Shown: piece by piece, positions 6,386-12,183 of the stretch
Layout of the letters: every line of letters starts with the position of its first letter
Position numbering within the stretch: position 1 is the stretch's first letter
IMG/VR virus record: IMGVR_UViG_3300017752_004844
Span: 1 to 25,571 of that record
Origin: a virus
Reading direction: 5' to 3' (one strand)
Length of the DNA stretch: 25,571 nucleotides
Position numbers and translations under genes: made by a program
The notes under the pieces: generated by a model
What the model was told of the DNA's origin: nothing
Seen by the model: the letters and a program-made list of their open reading frames with translations, nothing else
Databases searched by the model: none

Positions 6386-6904
6386 TTAGTTAGCGATGCA
6401 TTCTGCTTCAACGATAGAGGTATATGTACCTGCAGGAAATGCAGTATTAAACCCATACGTAGCTGCCGAGGTTACTGAAAACCAGGTAGTTCCTGCCACA
6501 GATAAATCATATTCTGTTGCGTTATCAAATTCTACCTTTGCCGCTTCATACCCAGCCATATTAACATCTGATGTATTAGAAACAGTTGTGGATCCAGTCC
6601 AAGTAACTGTATCAGTTAGGCTCGGCGATGTCGAGAAGGACAATGGGTGTCTAATCCTTGCCGTATAGAAATCTGCCTGAGCAACATCAAATCGAATGAC
6701 GGGGTTGACACCACCATCAGCACTCTCGGTGCTCAACTCGTTGGGGGTAGGGTTACCATACACTCCTGAGGTGTCGGTAAAGATTGAACACTTAGCCTGT
6801 ACGTTCCCTACAATAGGTACGTCTTCTGCCGCTGCCACCGAAACATAACCAATTGCAGAAGCTAGGCTTATTCCTAATCCTGTAATTATTGGTTTGATAT
6901 TCAT
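6386..6904 (-). CDS. Exported pilin/fimbrial-subunit-like beta protein, 172 aa
   Basis: A signal peptide (MNIKPIITGLGISLASAIGYVSVAAAED) is followed by a Thr/Ser/Gly-rich beta protein. Cys near the start of the mature chain ('VQAKCSIFTD') and near the end ('SIVEAECIAN') could be joined. The ending 'FPAGTYTSIVEAECIAN' is like the last strand of fimbrial or spore-coat-U type subunits ('P-x-G-x-Y-x-x-x-V-x-x-x-C'). The ribosome-binding site is CGGAG. Its neighbour is the chaperone-like 5984-6370 gene. Function is inferred only as a secreted structural subunit. Confidence 0.6.
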   Translation of the reverse strand: MNIKPIITGLGISLASAIGYVSVAAAEDVPIVGNVQAKCSIFTDTSGVYGNPTPNELSTESADGGVNPVIRFDVAQADFYTARIRHPLSFSTSPSLTDTVTWTGSTTVSNTSDVNMAGYEAAKVEFDNATEYDLSVAGTTWFSVTSAATYGFNTAFPAGTYTSIVEAECIAN

Positions 6905-6925
6905 AAATTTACTCCGTTTATAGTT

Positions 6926-7852
6926 TTAGTTTTTGTATTGCGATCTGACCATATCACTATGGACCTGATCTGAAGCCAAATTACGGAGAGCTCTTCTATT
7001 GTCGGGAATATCCGAGTCTGGTAATTTAACTGTTTCTGGATAGGCACCTCCAGGAATCTGTGCCTGATAATAAGTATTAAACTGCGGTACCGCTGATAAT
7101 CGTAACATTCTTTCCTGTTCTTTTGCAGTAGTAACAAAGCCTTCTATATCCATACCAGCATTTAGTTCCCTGATAGGATCTTCTGCACTTGCATCTTCCT
7201 CACGTTCTTCTCTTTGTTCTCTGTCACTCAAGTCTTCCTCTTCATCATCCATCTGATCCCTATTTACCACCAATTGAACGTATTCATCATAGTAAGGGTC
7301 ACCTGGTTGTGGAGGAGCTTCAAAGAGTCCTTGGTCCTGCATCCACGTAAATAAAGCATCCTCGTAGCCAGGACATTCTGGATTTGAAATCACCACATAA
7401 CATTCATCATATTTATAGCTGTATATGACAGTAGGATCACTAATAGTACCTGCACCTTCCGTTTCAATGGATCCGGTACCAAAAGCCGTTGCTGGTGTAT
7501 TTTCAATCGAAATGAGCCTACTAATTGTGTTGCCAGGTAAACCAGACCAATCGTCGGTACTTCTGAAAACATAGCCTGGCCCTTGCGCATTTTCATTCTG
7601 CACGTGAACTAATAAATTATCGGCTGCCTCTTTGTCTACTGTATAACGATAAAAAACATTACCGATGGTCAAGCCGGTCTGTGCTGGTAGTATGTTAGCC
7701 ATTACCCAGCTAAGTCCATTTGCGGCCGCATTGTTTGTGGTACTGTAGACCTCAGTTCCCGTCCCTGTTACTGCTGATTCCTCAGAGTAACAAAAGGAGG
7801 AGGAGAGTGCCCAAAATACCACCGCCGATAAGAGTGCTCTTTGTCTCTTCAT
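6926..7852 (-). CDS. Large exported protein, 308 aa
   Basis: A signal peptide (MKRQRALLSAVVFWALSSSFCYS) is followed by a domain rich in Thr/Asn/Gly (residues about 25-150). A segment with paired Cys ('YDECYVVISNPECPGYEDALF') and a very acidic Glu/Asp/Arg stretch (about residues 195-225) come next, then a polar C-terminal part. No family is recognised. Its start overlaps the end of the upstream gene by 71 bases in another frame, so the signal peptide is encoded antiphase to the hydrophobic tail of 7782-8351. Such tight overlap supports co-expression. It is the largest secreted product of the cluster. Confidence 0.7.
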   Translation of the reverse strand: MKRQRALLSAVVFWALSSSFCYSEESAVTGTGTEVYSTTNNAAANGLSWVMANILPAQTGLTIGNVFYRYTVDKEAADNLLVHVQNENAQGPGYVFRSTDDWSGLPGNTISRLISIENTPATAFGTGSIETEGAGTISDPTVIYSYKYDECYVVISNPECPGYEDALFTWMQDQGLFEAPPQPGDPYYDEYVQLVVNRDQMDDEEEDLSDREQREEREEDASAEDPIRELNAGMDIEGFVTTAKEQERMLRLSAVPQFNTYYQAQIPGGAYPETVKLPDSDIPDNRRALRNLASDQVHSDMVRSQYKN

Positions 7853-8351
7853 TTACTACCTTATTTTTGTTTCCAGGCATTTTATCCTGGTTTTCTTCCC
7901 AAGCAGCTTTAGCGTCTACACCAATTTTCCCATCAAAGGGACATGGTGTGCCGGCATTCATCATTGCATCAAAAACACGTTCGTCCTGACACATTACAGA
8001 AACAGCTGCCACCTTCATACCCATATCATATAGAGTCTTAGCATTTTTTAACTTTTCGCAATTCATATCACGAACAGTTTTACCTGCTGAGATACCCAAT
8101 ATCTGAGTCTGCACTGCCCCGGCAATACCTACAGTACACAGATCAGAGTTCGCCGTATTGATCTGTGGAGATATAGCTGAGGGAGGAGCAGTTTTTACTG
8201 TTGTGGTGGAATCACTTGTTGAGTTAATTGTACTCTGTGTTGTAGATTCCGTTTTAATAACATCACTTGCTGTGCTGTCTGCTTCCTGCCCGAATGCAAG
8301 ACTAGGCAGACATAACACCATTAACAATAACATTAATTTAGATTTAATCAT
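7782..8351 (-). CDS. Exported protein with C-terminal membrane anchor, 189 aa
   Basis: A signal peptide (MIKSKLMLLLMVLCLPSLAFG, cleavage near FGQ) is followed by a Ser/Thr-rich linker (residues about 25-65). A helical domain with four Cys ('SDLCTVGIAGAV', 'VRDMNCEKLK', 'VMCQDERVF', 'TPCPFDG') comes next, and a C-terminal hydrophobic tail ends in seven leucines after 'IGGGILGT'. The mature protein would be periplasmic and tail-anchored. It is the first gene of the minus operon, 39 bases downstream of a TATAAATA late-promoter motif. No family is recognised with certainty. Confidence 0.75.
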   Translation of the reverse strand: MIKSKLMLLLMVLCLPSLAFGQEADSTASDVIKTESTTQSTINSTSDSTTTVKTAPPSAISPQINTANSDLCTVGIAGAVQTQILGISAGKTVRDMNCEKLKNAKTLYDMGMKVAAVSVMCQDERVFDAMMNAGTPCPFDGKIGVDAKAAWEENQDKMPGNKNKVVNEETKSTLIGGGILGTLLLLLLL

Positions 8352-8389
8352 AGTATCAATCCTGTGTATTCATTATTTTTTCACATGTT

Positions 8390-8397
8390 TATTTATA
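8390..8397 (-). promoter_or_regulatory. T4-late-type promoter motif (TATAAATA)
   Basis: Exact TATAAATA on the minus strand, 39 bases upstream of the first ATG of the thirteen-gene minus operon. T4 late promoters consist of this box, read by gp55 sigma with gp33 and the gp45 clamp. A gp33-like gene is present in this window. Confidence 0.7.
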
Positions 8398-8443
8398 TAT
8401 CTTCCCAGCCTATTTCTGCGAAAACTGACAGATAGCCTCAGAT

Positions 8444-8467
8444 CACCGTGTCACAAATGTGACGGTG
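8444..8467. promoter_or_regulatory. Imperfect dyad between divergent promoters
   Basis: CACCGTGTCACA and TGTGACGGTG form a 10-bp inverted repeat with a 2-base bulge and almost no loop. It lies between the minus late promoter (8390) and the plus early promoter (8490). No T-run follows on either side, so an operator-like dyad is as likely as a terminator. Confidence 0.4.
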
Positions 8468-8489
8468 CAATTTGGTCAAAACTTTGACA

Positions 8490-8518
8490 TTGACAAATTG
8501 ATTTTGATGTGTTAATAT
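8490..8518 (+). promoter_or_regulatory. Sigma70-type early promoter of the permease gene
   Basis: TTGACA (8490-8495), 17-bp spacer, TAATAT (8513-8518). A second TTGACA directly precedes it (8484-8489). The expected start of transcription is near 8525, at the foot of the first leader hairpin. Confidence 0.7.
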
Positions 8519-8525
8519 ATACATA

Positions 8526-8578
8526 GGCAGTGGGTAAAGCTCTGCCGATTTCAATGTGAGCGACAGTGTAAAGCTGTC
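8526..8578 (+). promoter_or_regulatory. Tandem stem-loop leader with repeated TAAAGCT loops
   Basis: Two hairpins lie in the 5' leader: GGCAG/CTGCC (8526-8530/8542-8546) and GACAG/CTGTC (8562-8566/8574-8578). Both contain CAGTG and TAAAGCT in stem and loop, so one looks like a copy of the other. The second ends seven bases before the AAAGGAG ribosome-binding site of the permease gene. Confidence 0.55.
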
Positions 8579-8595
8579 AAACAAAGGAGAAAGAA

Positions 8596-9561
8596 ATGGA
8601 ACTTCTAACAATGTGGTCCTTAGTGGGCTTTTTACTAGCCGCATATGCGGTTATTGCCAATGATTCAGTACAGACTCTCGGTACTTGGATGGCATCTAAC
8701 AATGAGAGATTTAACTTTAAAGTATTATGGGCCGCAGCTTCTGCGGTTTTATTGTATACACTATGGTATGGTTGGTATATGAATGGCGGTGATATATCCT
8801 ATGGCCGTTTGAATAAGATCCCATTCCAAGAAGTACAATGGTATCATGCGGCAGCACCAGCTATCCTTGTTTTACTTACACGGATGGGTGTACCAGTTTC
8901 GACATCATTTTTGGTGCTATCGGTATTTGCTTCAACCTTTGTGTTGGAAAAGATGCTTATGAAATCAATTATGGGTTATGGTGTGGCAGCAACATTTGCT
9001 TATGCTGTATGGTTTGCCATTCACAAATACTTTGGTAAATGGTACGATGAAACACAACCAGTATCTGAAGGCAATAAAAAGTTTTGGAGAGTAGCCCAAT
9101 GGGTTGCCACCGGCGGTTTATGGTTTACTTGGTTGTCGCATGACATTGCTAACATTGCAGTATTCTTGCCACGAGCAATTCCTGTAGATCTAATGGTGTT
9201 TATCAGTCTTGTGTTTGTCACTGGCCTGTTCTTTATGTTTAGAGAAAAGGGTGGTAGGATCCAAAAGATTGTTTTGGAAAAACATAATACCCGATATGTA
9301 CGATCAGCAACATTAATTGACTTATTCTATTGGTTATGTCTGTACTTTTTCAAAGAACTGAATGATATTCCTATGAGTACCACGTGGGTATTTGTTGGGC
9401 TACTTGCAGGGCGTGAATTGGCTATGGCTACATACTTTGGTAAAAAGAAAACAAAATCAGTATTTCCATTGGTCGCTAAAGACTTTGGTAAAATGATGGT
9501 TGGTCTTGGTGCCTCGGTTGCGTTAGTATTACTGATTCATTATGTTATAAATCCGTCATAA
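8596..9561 (+). CDS. Pit-like (PHO4 superfamily) phosphate permease
   Basis: This 321-residue protein has about nine hydrophobic segments. It has two inverted copies of the Pit signature: 'VIANDSVQTLGTW' (residues 19-31) and 'LSHDIANIAVFLP' (180-192). 'GVPVSTSFLVLS' (98-109) and 'MSTTWVFVGLLAGRE' sit at the places of the PVSTTH motifs. Pit transporters move inorganic phosphate with protons or sodium across the inner membrane. The protein is shorter than bacterial PitA (about 500) and lacks the large central loop. The canonical G-A-N-D is I-A-N-D here. It has its own promoter and a structured leader. Raising phosphate supply during infection is the obvious inferred role; another anion is possible. 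Confidence 0.75.
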   Translation: MELLTMWSLVGFLLAAYAVIANDSVQTLGTWMASNNERFNFKVLWAAASAVLLYTLWYGWYMNGGDISYGRLNKIPFQEVQWYHAAAPAILVLLTRMGVPVSTSFLVLSVFASTFVLEKMLMKSIMGYGVAATFAYAVWFAIHKYFGKWYDETQPVSEGNKKFWRVAQWVATGGLWFTWLSHDIANIAVFLPRAIPVDLMVFISLVFVTGLFFMFREKGGRIQKIVLEKHNTRYVRSATLIDLFYWLCLYFFKELNDIPMSTTWVFVGLLAGRELAMATYFGKKKTKSVFPLVAKDFGKMMVGLGASVALVLLIHYVINPS

Positions 9562-9566
9562 ATTTG

Positions 9567-9595
9567 TTGACATTCCTCCTGTATTGATATATAGT
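9567..9595 (+). promoter_or_regulatory. Sigma70-type early promoter
   Basis: TTGACA (9567-9572), 17-bp spacer, TATAGT (9590-9595), followed by ACTATAG at the expected start of transcription. It lies directly after the permease stop codon and drives the 9619 gene. Confidence 0.75.
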
Positions 9596-9614
9596 ACTAT
9601 AGAGATACAGGAGG
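9575..9614 (+). promoter_or_regulatory. Inverted repeat covering a promoter spacer and the Shine-Dalgarno site
   Basis: CCTCCTGTAT (9575-9584, in the promoter spacer) is exactly complementary to ATACAGGAGG (9605-9614, containing the AGGAGG ribosome-binding site of 9619). RNA read through from upstream can fold and hide the site. RNA started at the local promoter (near 9602) lacks the left arm. Confidence 0.65.
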
Positions 9615-9618
9615 ATAT

Positions 9619-9855
9619 ATGTCAGATTATGATATTCAAGAAATAGCTGGAAGGTTGGCTTGGGATATTTTAACTAACGAAACCTACAGACCAGTAGATC
9701 GTAATGGAAAAGCATGCCGAGAAAATATACACGACGCAATTGTGATAGCAATGTACAAAGGTGAGCTTCAACCATTAACTGAAGAAATTATTGAGGCAGC
9801 ACTTGAAACTGTCGATGAAGTTCTCTGGCAGATGAGAACACAACAAAAAGATTAA
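9619..9855 (+). CDS. Hypothetical acidic protein, 78 aa
   Basis: The ATG has a perfect AGGAGG upstream and its own promoter. The product begins MSDYDIQEIAGRLAWDIL and is helical and acidic, with 'RENIHDAIVIAMYKGELQPLTEEIIEAALETVDEVLWQ'. No cysteines, membrane segments or signal peptide are seen. No family is recognised. It is followed 15 bases later by the 2OG oxygenase and is probably co-transcribed with it. Its initiation site lies in the inverted repeat at 9575-9614. Confidence 0.8.
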   Translation: MSDYDIQEIAGRLAWDILTNETYRPVDRNGKACRENIHDAIVIAMYKGELQPLTEEIIEAALETVDEVLWQMRTQQKD

Positions 9856-9870
9856 TAATGAGGTTATATA

Positions 9871-10437
9871 ATGAGACAACCGATATGGATAACTACACTC
9901 GGTACCCATAATATTAAAGGTCTTGAGCAAGAATTAGCAGATGTAATGGACCGCGGTGTGGAATTCCTAGACGATGCCACCCTTGCAGGCGAAAATTCTC
10001 CGAGTGAGGAGATGCGCAAAAGTAAAATCAAATTCCTAAGAAATCCCCTAATTCGTGAAATGGTCACGGATATTTTTCGGAGAGCAAATAAGGAAGCCTT
10101 TGGCTTTGAAACCGATTATGTATGGGATATTCAGTATACGGAATATTCAGCAGACCGACAGGATCACTTTGACTGGCACCTTGATGTTGACTGGGGTGGC
10201 CAAACGCAGCACGATCGAAAGTTGAGTATGTCGATACAATTATCAGATGCTGATGAATATGAAGGTGGTGATTTAGAATTTGACGGTATTACTACAGATC
10301 CTGCTCAGGTCTTGGCACAAAAACAAAAAGGAGTTGTGATCGTATTCCCTTCCTATCTACAACATAGGGTAACAACATTAACGAAAGGATCTCGTAAGGC
10401 ATTGGTATGCTGGATGGAAGGTCCACGGTGGAGGTAA
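9871..10437 (+). CDS. 2-oxoglutarate/Fe(II)-dependent dioxygenase (prolyl-4-hydroxylase type)
   Basis: This 188-residue protein has the double-stranded beta-helix iron site: 'YSADRQDHFDWHLDVD' gives H103-x-D105, 'LQHRVTTLTKGSRKALVCWMEGP' gives the distal His165 and the 2OG-binding Arg175. 'RKLSMSIQLSDADEYEGGDLEF' is the typical strand before it. The N-terminal 'SKIKFL' region precedes the core. Such small 2OG-FeII_Oxy/PKHD-type enzymes are frequent in T4-like marine phages and hydroxylate proteins, nucleic acids or small molecules; the substrate here is unknown. It lies in an early-gene group, six bases before the next ORF. ATG 9871 was chosen; the ribosome-binding site is GAGG. Confidence 0.9.
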   Translation: MRQPIWITTLGTHNIKGLEQELADVMDRGVEFLDDATLAGENSPSEEMRKSKIKFLRNPLIREMVTDIFRRANKEAFGFETDYVWDIQYTEYSADRQDHFDWHLDVDWGGQTQHDRKLSMSIQLSDADEYEGGDLEFDGITTDPAQVLAQKQKGVVIVFPSYLQHRVTTLTKGSRKALVCWMEGPRWR

Positions 10438-10442
10438 CTTAA

Positions 10443-10670
10443 ATGCAAGTTGAAATTGAAGATATTGTTTTGGACGAAATTGTAGCTCAAAGGCTTAAAA
10501 GCGATGCTGAGATTATTGATGGAGATCTCACACAGCTACAAGAAAAAATGAAAATGGTAGGGCTCACAGATGATGAGGATGTAGAATATATGTGGTTGGT
10601 TAATACCCTGGACGCCTTGAATACATCATTAAAGTACTACACTGGCGTTGGTTGGCCACAGAGAGAGTAA
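10443..10670 (+). CDS. Hypothetical acidic protein, 75 aa
   Basis: The product begins MQVEIEDIVLDEIVAQRL and is a strongly acidic, helical protein with 'LTQLQEKMKMVGLTDDEDVEYMWLVNTLDALNTSLKYYTG'. It starts six bases after the oxygenase stop, with GGAGG in the end of that gene at usable distance. Its stop codon lies at the start of a 38-base direct repeat that carries the next promoter. No family is recognised. Confidence 0.75.
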   Translation: MQVEIEDIVLDEIVAQRLKSDAEIIDGDLTQLQEKMKMVGLTDDEDVEYMWLVNTLDALNTSLKYYTGVGWPQRE

Positions 10671-10706
10671 AAAAGTTAAAATAAATGTAAAAAAATGGTT
10701 GACATT
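10669..10706 (+). repeat. 38-base direct repeat carrying an A-rich upstream element and -35 box, copy 1
   Basis: Identical to 11056-11093. It comprises an A-tract, GTTAAAATAAATGT, a second A-tract, ATGG and TTGACATT. The A-tracts are in the position of an UP element just before the -35 box. The copy also overlaps the stop codon of the preceding gene. Confidence 0.9.
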
Positions 10707-10727
10707 CGTTACTACCTGTGTTATTAT
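10699..10727 (+). promoter_or_regulatory. Sigma70-type early promoter
   Basis: TTGACA (10699-10704), 17-bp spacer, TATTAT (10722-10727), preceded by the A-rich direct repeat. It drives the 10755 gene. Confidence 0.75.
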
Positions 10728-10748
10728 GTATATATGATAACAAAAGGT
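10714..10748 (+). promoter_or_regulatory. Weaker inverted repeat reaching the ribosome-binding site
   Basis: TGTTATTAT (10719-10727) pairs with ATGATAACA (10734-10742) with one G-U. Outside it, ACCT (10714-10717) pairs with AGGT (10745-10748), which is part of the AAGGTGA ribosome-binding site of 10755. The left side overlaps the -10 box, as in the two neighbouring genes. Confidence 0.45.
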
Positions 10749-10754
10749 GATGAT

Positions 10755-11066
10755 ATGACTAAGTTTCAAAAAGAATTGTTCCAGTGGGACGGAATGTACT
10801 TAATGTACAAAGGCGACTACAAAGGTTCAGTATTGATGAATGAAGCTCATCCAAACTGCCACCCTTCATGGATAGGCAAAGTCAAACCTGCATTTATTGC
10901 TCGGTTCAAATACGGACAAAAACCTTGGAAATCCTGGGTCAAATGTCTGGTAGAAAACTATACTGTTGAGAGCTACCTGGCTGAGGTTAAAGCAACCAGT
11001 CCATTGGCAGCAGTTCAAAAGGTTGGTTATGTTGGCCGTGGTAGATACCTTCGTAAAAAAAGTTAA
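10755..11066 (+). CDS. Hypothetical basic protein, 103 aa
   Basis: The start was chosen at ATG 10755 because AAAGGTGA precedes it. An in-frame ATG at 10734 is only a few bases past the -10 box and would leave almost no leader. The product begins MTKFQKELFQWDGMYLMYKGDYKGS, is Trp/Tyr/Lys-rich ('KYGQKPWKSWVKCLVENYTVESYLAEVKA') and ends in basic 'GRGRYLRKKS', suggesting nucleic-acid contact. No family is recognised. The stop lies inside copy 2 of the 38-base repeat. Confidence 0.75.
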   Translation: MTKFQKELFQWDGMYLMYKGDYKGSVLMNEAHPNCHPSWIGKVKPAFIARFKYGQKPWKSWVKCLVENYTVESYLAEVKATSPLAAVQKVGYVGRGRYLRKKS

Positions 11067-11093
11067 AATAAATGTAAAAAAATGGTTGACATT
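11056..11093 (+). repeat. 38-base direct repeat carrying an A-rich upstream element and -35 box, copy 2
   Basis: Exact copy of 10669-10706, here overlapping the last codons of the 10755 gene and supplying the -35 region of the next promoter. Confidence 0.9.
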
Positions 11094-11114
11094 TGGTTCA
11101 ACCGGTGTTATATT
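11086..11114 (+). promoter_or_regulatory. Sigma70-type early promoter
   Basis: TTGACA (11086-11091), 17-bp spacer, TATATT (11109-11114), followed by AGTAGTATAAGG, the start-site element shared with other promoters of the window. Confidence 0.8.
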
Positions 11115-11151
11115 AGTAGTATAAGGTAAATAAAGGAAAACCAAATGTCAA
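11086..11151 (+). promoter_or_regulatory. 13-bp inverted repeat pairing the -35 region with the start codon
   Basis: TTGACATTTGGTT (11086-11098) is the exact reverse complement of AACCAAATGTCAA (11139-11151), which contains the ATG of the 11145 gene. Only RNA that reads through from upstream contains both arms; RNA from the local promoter starts near 11121. Confidence 0.7.
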
Positions 11152-11420
11152 GAATTACTCATTTAAAAGACGGCTCAATGATCAAAGCAGATGTTGTGGA
11201 ATCTTTCGACAGTGCAATTGCTAATCCTACGAATTCCTATACTGATGGCTCTATCAATTGGAACTTTGTAGAAGCTGATATGCACCTTGACTGTGGTTAC
11301 TATTCAGCTTCATACATCGCCGAATGCTTTGACAAACTGGCTGATGATTATGATCTTGATGTAGCCTGGGATCGGTTGCAAGTTCTTAAAACTGATTATC
11401 TTGGAATGGAGGCAGTATAA
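11145..11420 (+). CDS. Hypothetical acidic protein, 91 aa
   Basis: The ATG at 11145 is preceded by AAAGGAAAA. The product begins MSRITHLKDGSMIKADVVESFDSAI and is acidic ('ADMHLDCGYYSASYIAECFDKLADDYDLDVAWDRL'). Its N-terminal 'T-H-L-K-D-G' turn and the pairs of Asp suggest a small mixed alpha/beta fold. It is followed by 11422-11661 with one base between. No family is recognised. Early expression is indicated by its promoter. Confidence 0.8.
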   Translation: MSRITHLKDGSMIKADVVESFDSAIANPTNSYTDGSINWNFVEADMHLDCGYYSASYIAECFDKLADDYDLDVAWDRLQVLKTDYLGMEAV

Positions 11421-11421
11421 T

Positions 11422-11661
11422 ATGACACCTTGGATTCAATCAACCCGCAATGGCTTTGAAATGGCTGAAGAAGAAATGAATCGCCTTGATGCTCAAACTG
11501 CTCAAGGTGAGCAATCAGTAATGGTTCAACGTGACATGAAAGCATGGGCTTTGGATAAAGGTCTGTGGCCAAATGAGCCATATAAAGATATTGTTGTTCT
11601 TCATGCCATTGACCGTGGCTGGTTACAAGCAAACTTTACTGGGCTAGAGGTCTGCGAATAG
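11422..11661 (+). CDS. Hypothetical protein, 79 aa
   Basis: The start is set at ATG 11422, one base after the previous stop, because GGAGG lies nine bases upstream; a longer frame from 11401 overlaps the neighbour and lacks a site. The product begins MTPWIQSTRNGFEMAEEEMNRLD and is helical with Trp residues in the second half ('KAWALDKGLWPNEPYKDIVVLHAIDRGW'). The last 26 bases overlap the end of the convergent lipoprotein gene. No family is recognised. Confidence 0.75.
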   Translation: MTPWIQSTRNGFEMAEEEMNRLDAQTAQGEQSVMVQRDMKAWALDKGLWPNEPYKDIVVLHAIDRGWLQANFTGLEVCE

Positions 11662-12130
11662 ACAAGGCCCTTGCCGAGGGGTAGAGTTCATAACTCACCT
11701 TATCATCCTGATTACCACCTAGAATAACATAATACTCTATACCAGTGACTGAATATGTTGAAATATAAAATCCTACATGGCCTTGCCAATCTGAATTACC
11801 TCTTGGAAACACAATGATGTCTCCTCGTTTTGGTTCAGATACTTTTTCACCCCAGCGCAAGAAACTTCTTGCCATCAAGGGATGTTCACTAACAGATTCA
11901 GATCCTGGTATATTGTTAACCTCTAGTACAGAATTTACAAATGCAGCACACCATTCATATCGGACTGGATCTACACCAAGAAATTGCTTTAACTCTGCTC
12001 GGTCCTTAGTTTCGCTAGAGTTTAAAAAACCTCGAGCTGTTCTGATTGAGTCCGTAGTAGGATTCTCCAGCTCAAATTGCTCACAACCGGAAACTATAAA
12101 GAGAAATGGAAGTAATAAATAAAAACGCAT
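11636..12130 (-). CDS. Lipoprotein with NlpC/P60-like (TIGR02594-type) peptidase domain
   Basis: The start is at ATG 12130, since the product then begins MRFYLLLPFLFIVSGC, a lipoprotein signal with lipobox V-S-G-C16. The domain has catalytic Cys61 in 'YEWCAAFVNSVL', 'PKRGDIIVFPRG' and His118 in 'QGHVGFY', followed by 'YYVILGGNQDDKVSYELYP', matching TIGR02594 cell-wall hydrolases. The mature enzyme would be tethered to the outer membrane and cut peptidoglycan peptides. It is 164 residues. It runs against the plus-strand early genes and has a TATAAATA-like box upstream (12184-12191, minus), so late expression and a role in lysis are likely. Confidence 0.8.
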   Translation of the reverse strand: MRFYLLLPFLFIVSGCEQFELENPTTDSIRTARGFLNSSETKDRAELKQFLGVDPVRYEWCAAFVNSVLEVNNIPGSESVSEHPLMARSFLRWGEKVSEPKRGDIIVFPRGNSDWQGHVGFYISTYSVTGIEYYVILGGNQDDKVSYELYPSARALSIRRPLAQ

Positions 12131-12136
12131 TTTTTG

Positions 12137-12165
12137 TTGACATACCAATCATAATGGGTTATAGT
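12137..12165 (+). promoter_or_regulatory. Sigma70-type early promoter
   Basis: TTGACA (12137-12142), 17-bp spacer, TATAGT (12160-12165). It drives the 12222 gene and begins only seven bases from the divergent lipoprotein start codon. Confidence 0.7.
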
Positions 12166-12183
12166 AATATTAATGTGCAACTT

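Noticed and set aside
8400-8580. Pho box for the permease promoter
   Set aside because: Single CTGTCA/CTGACAG-like hexamers occur, but no pair at the required spacing.
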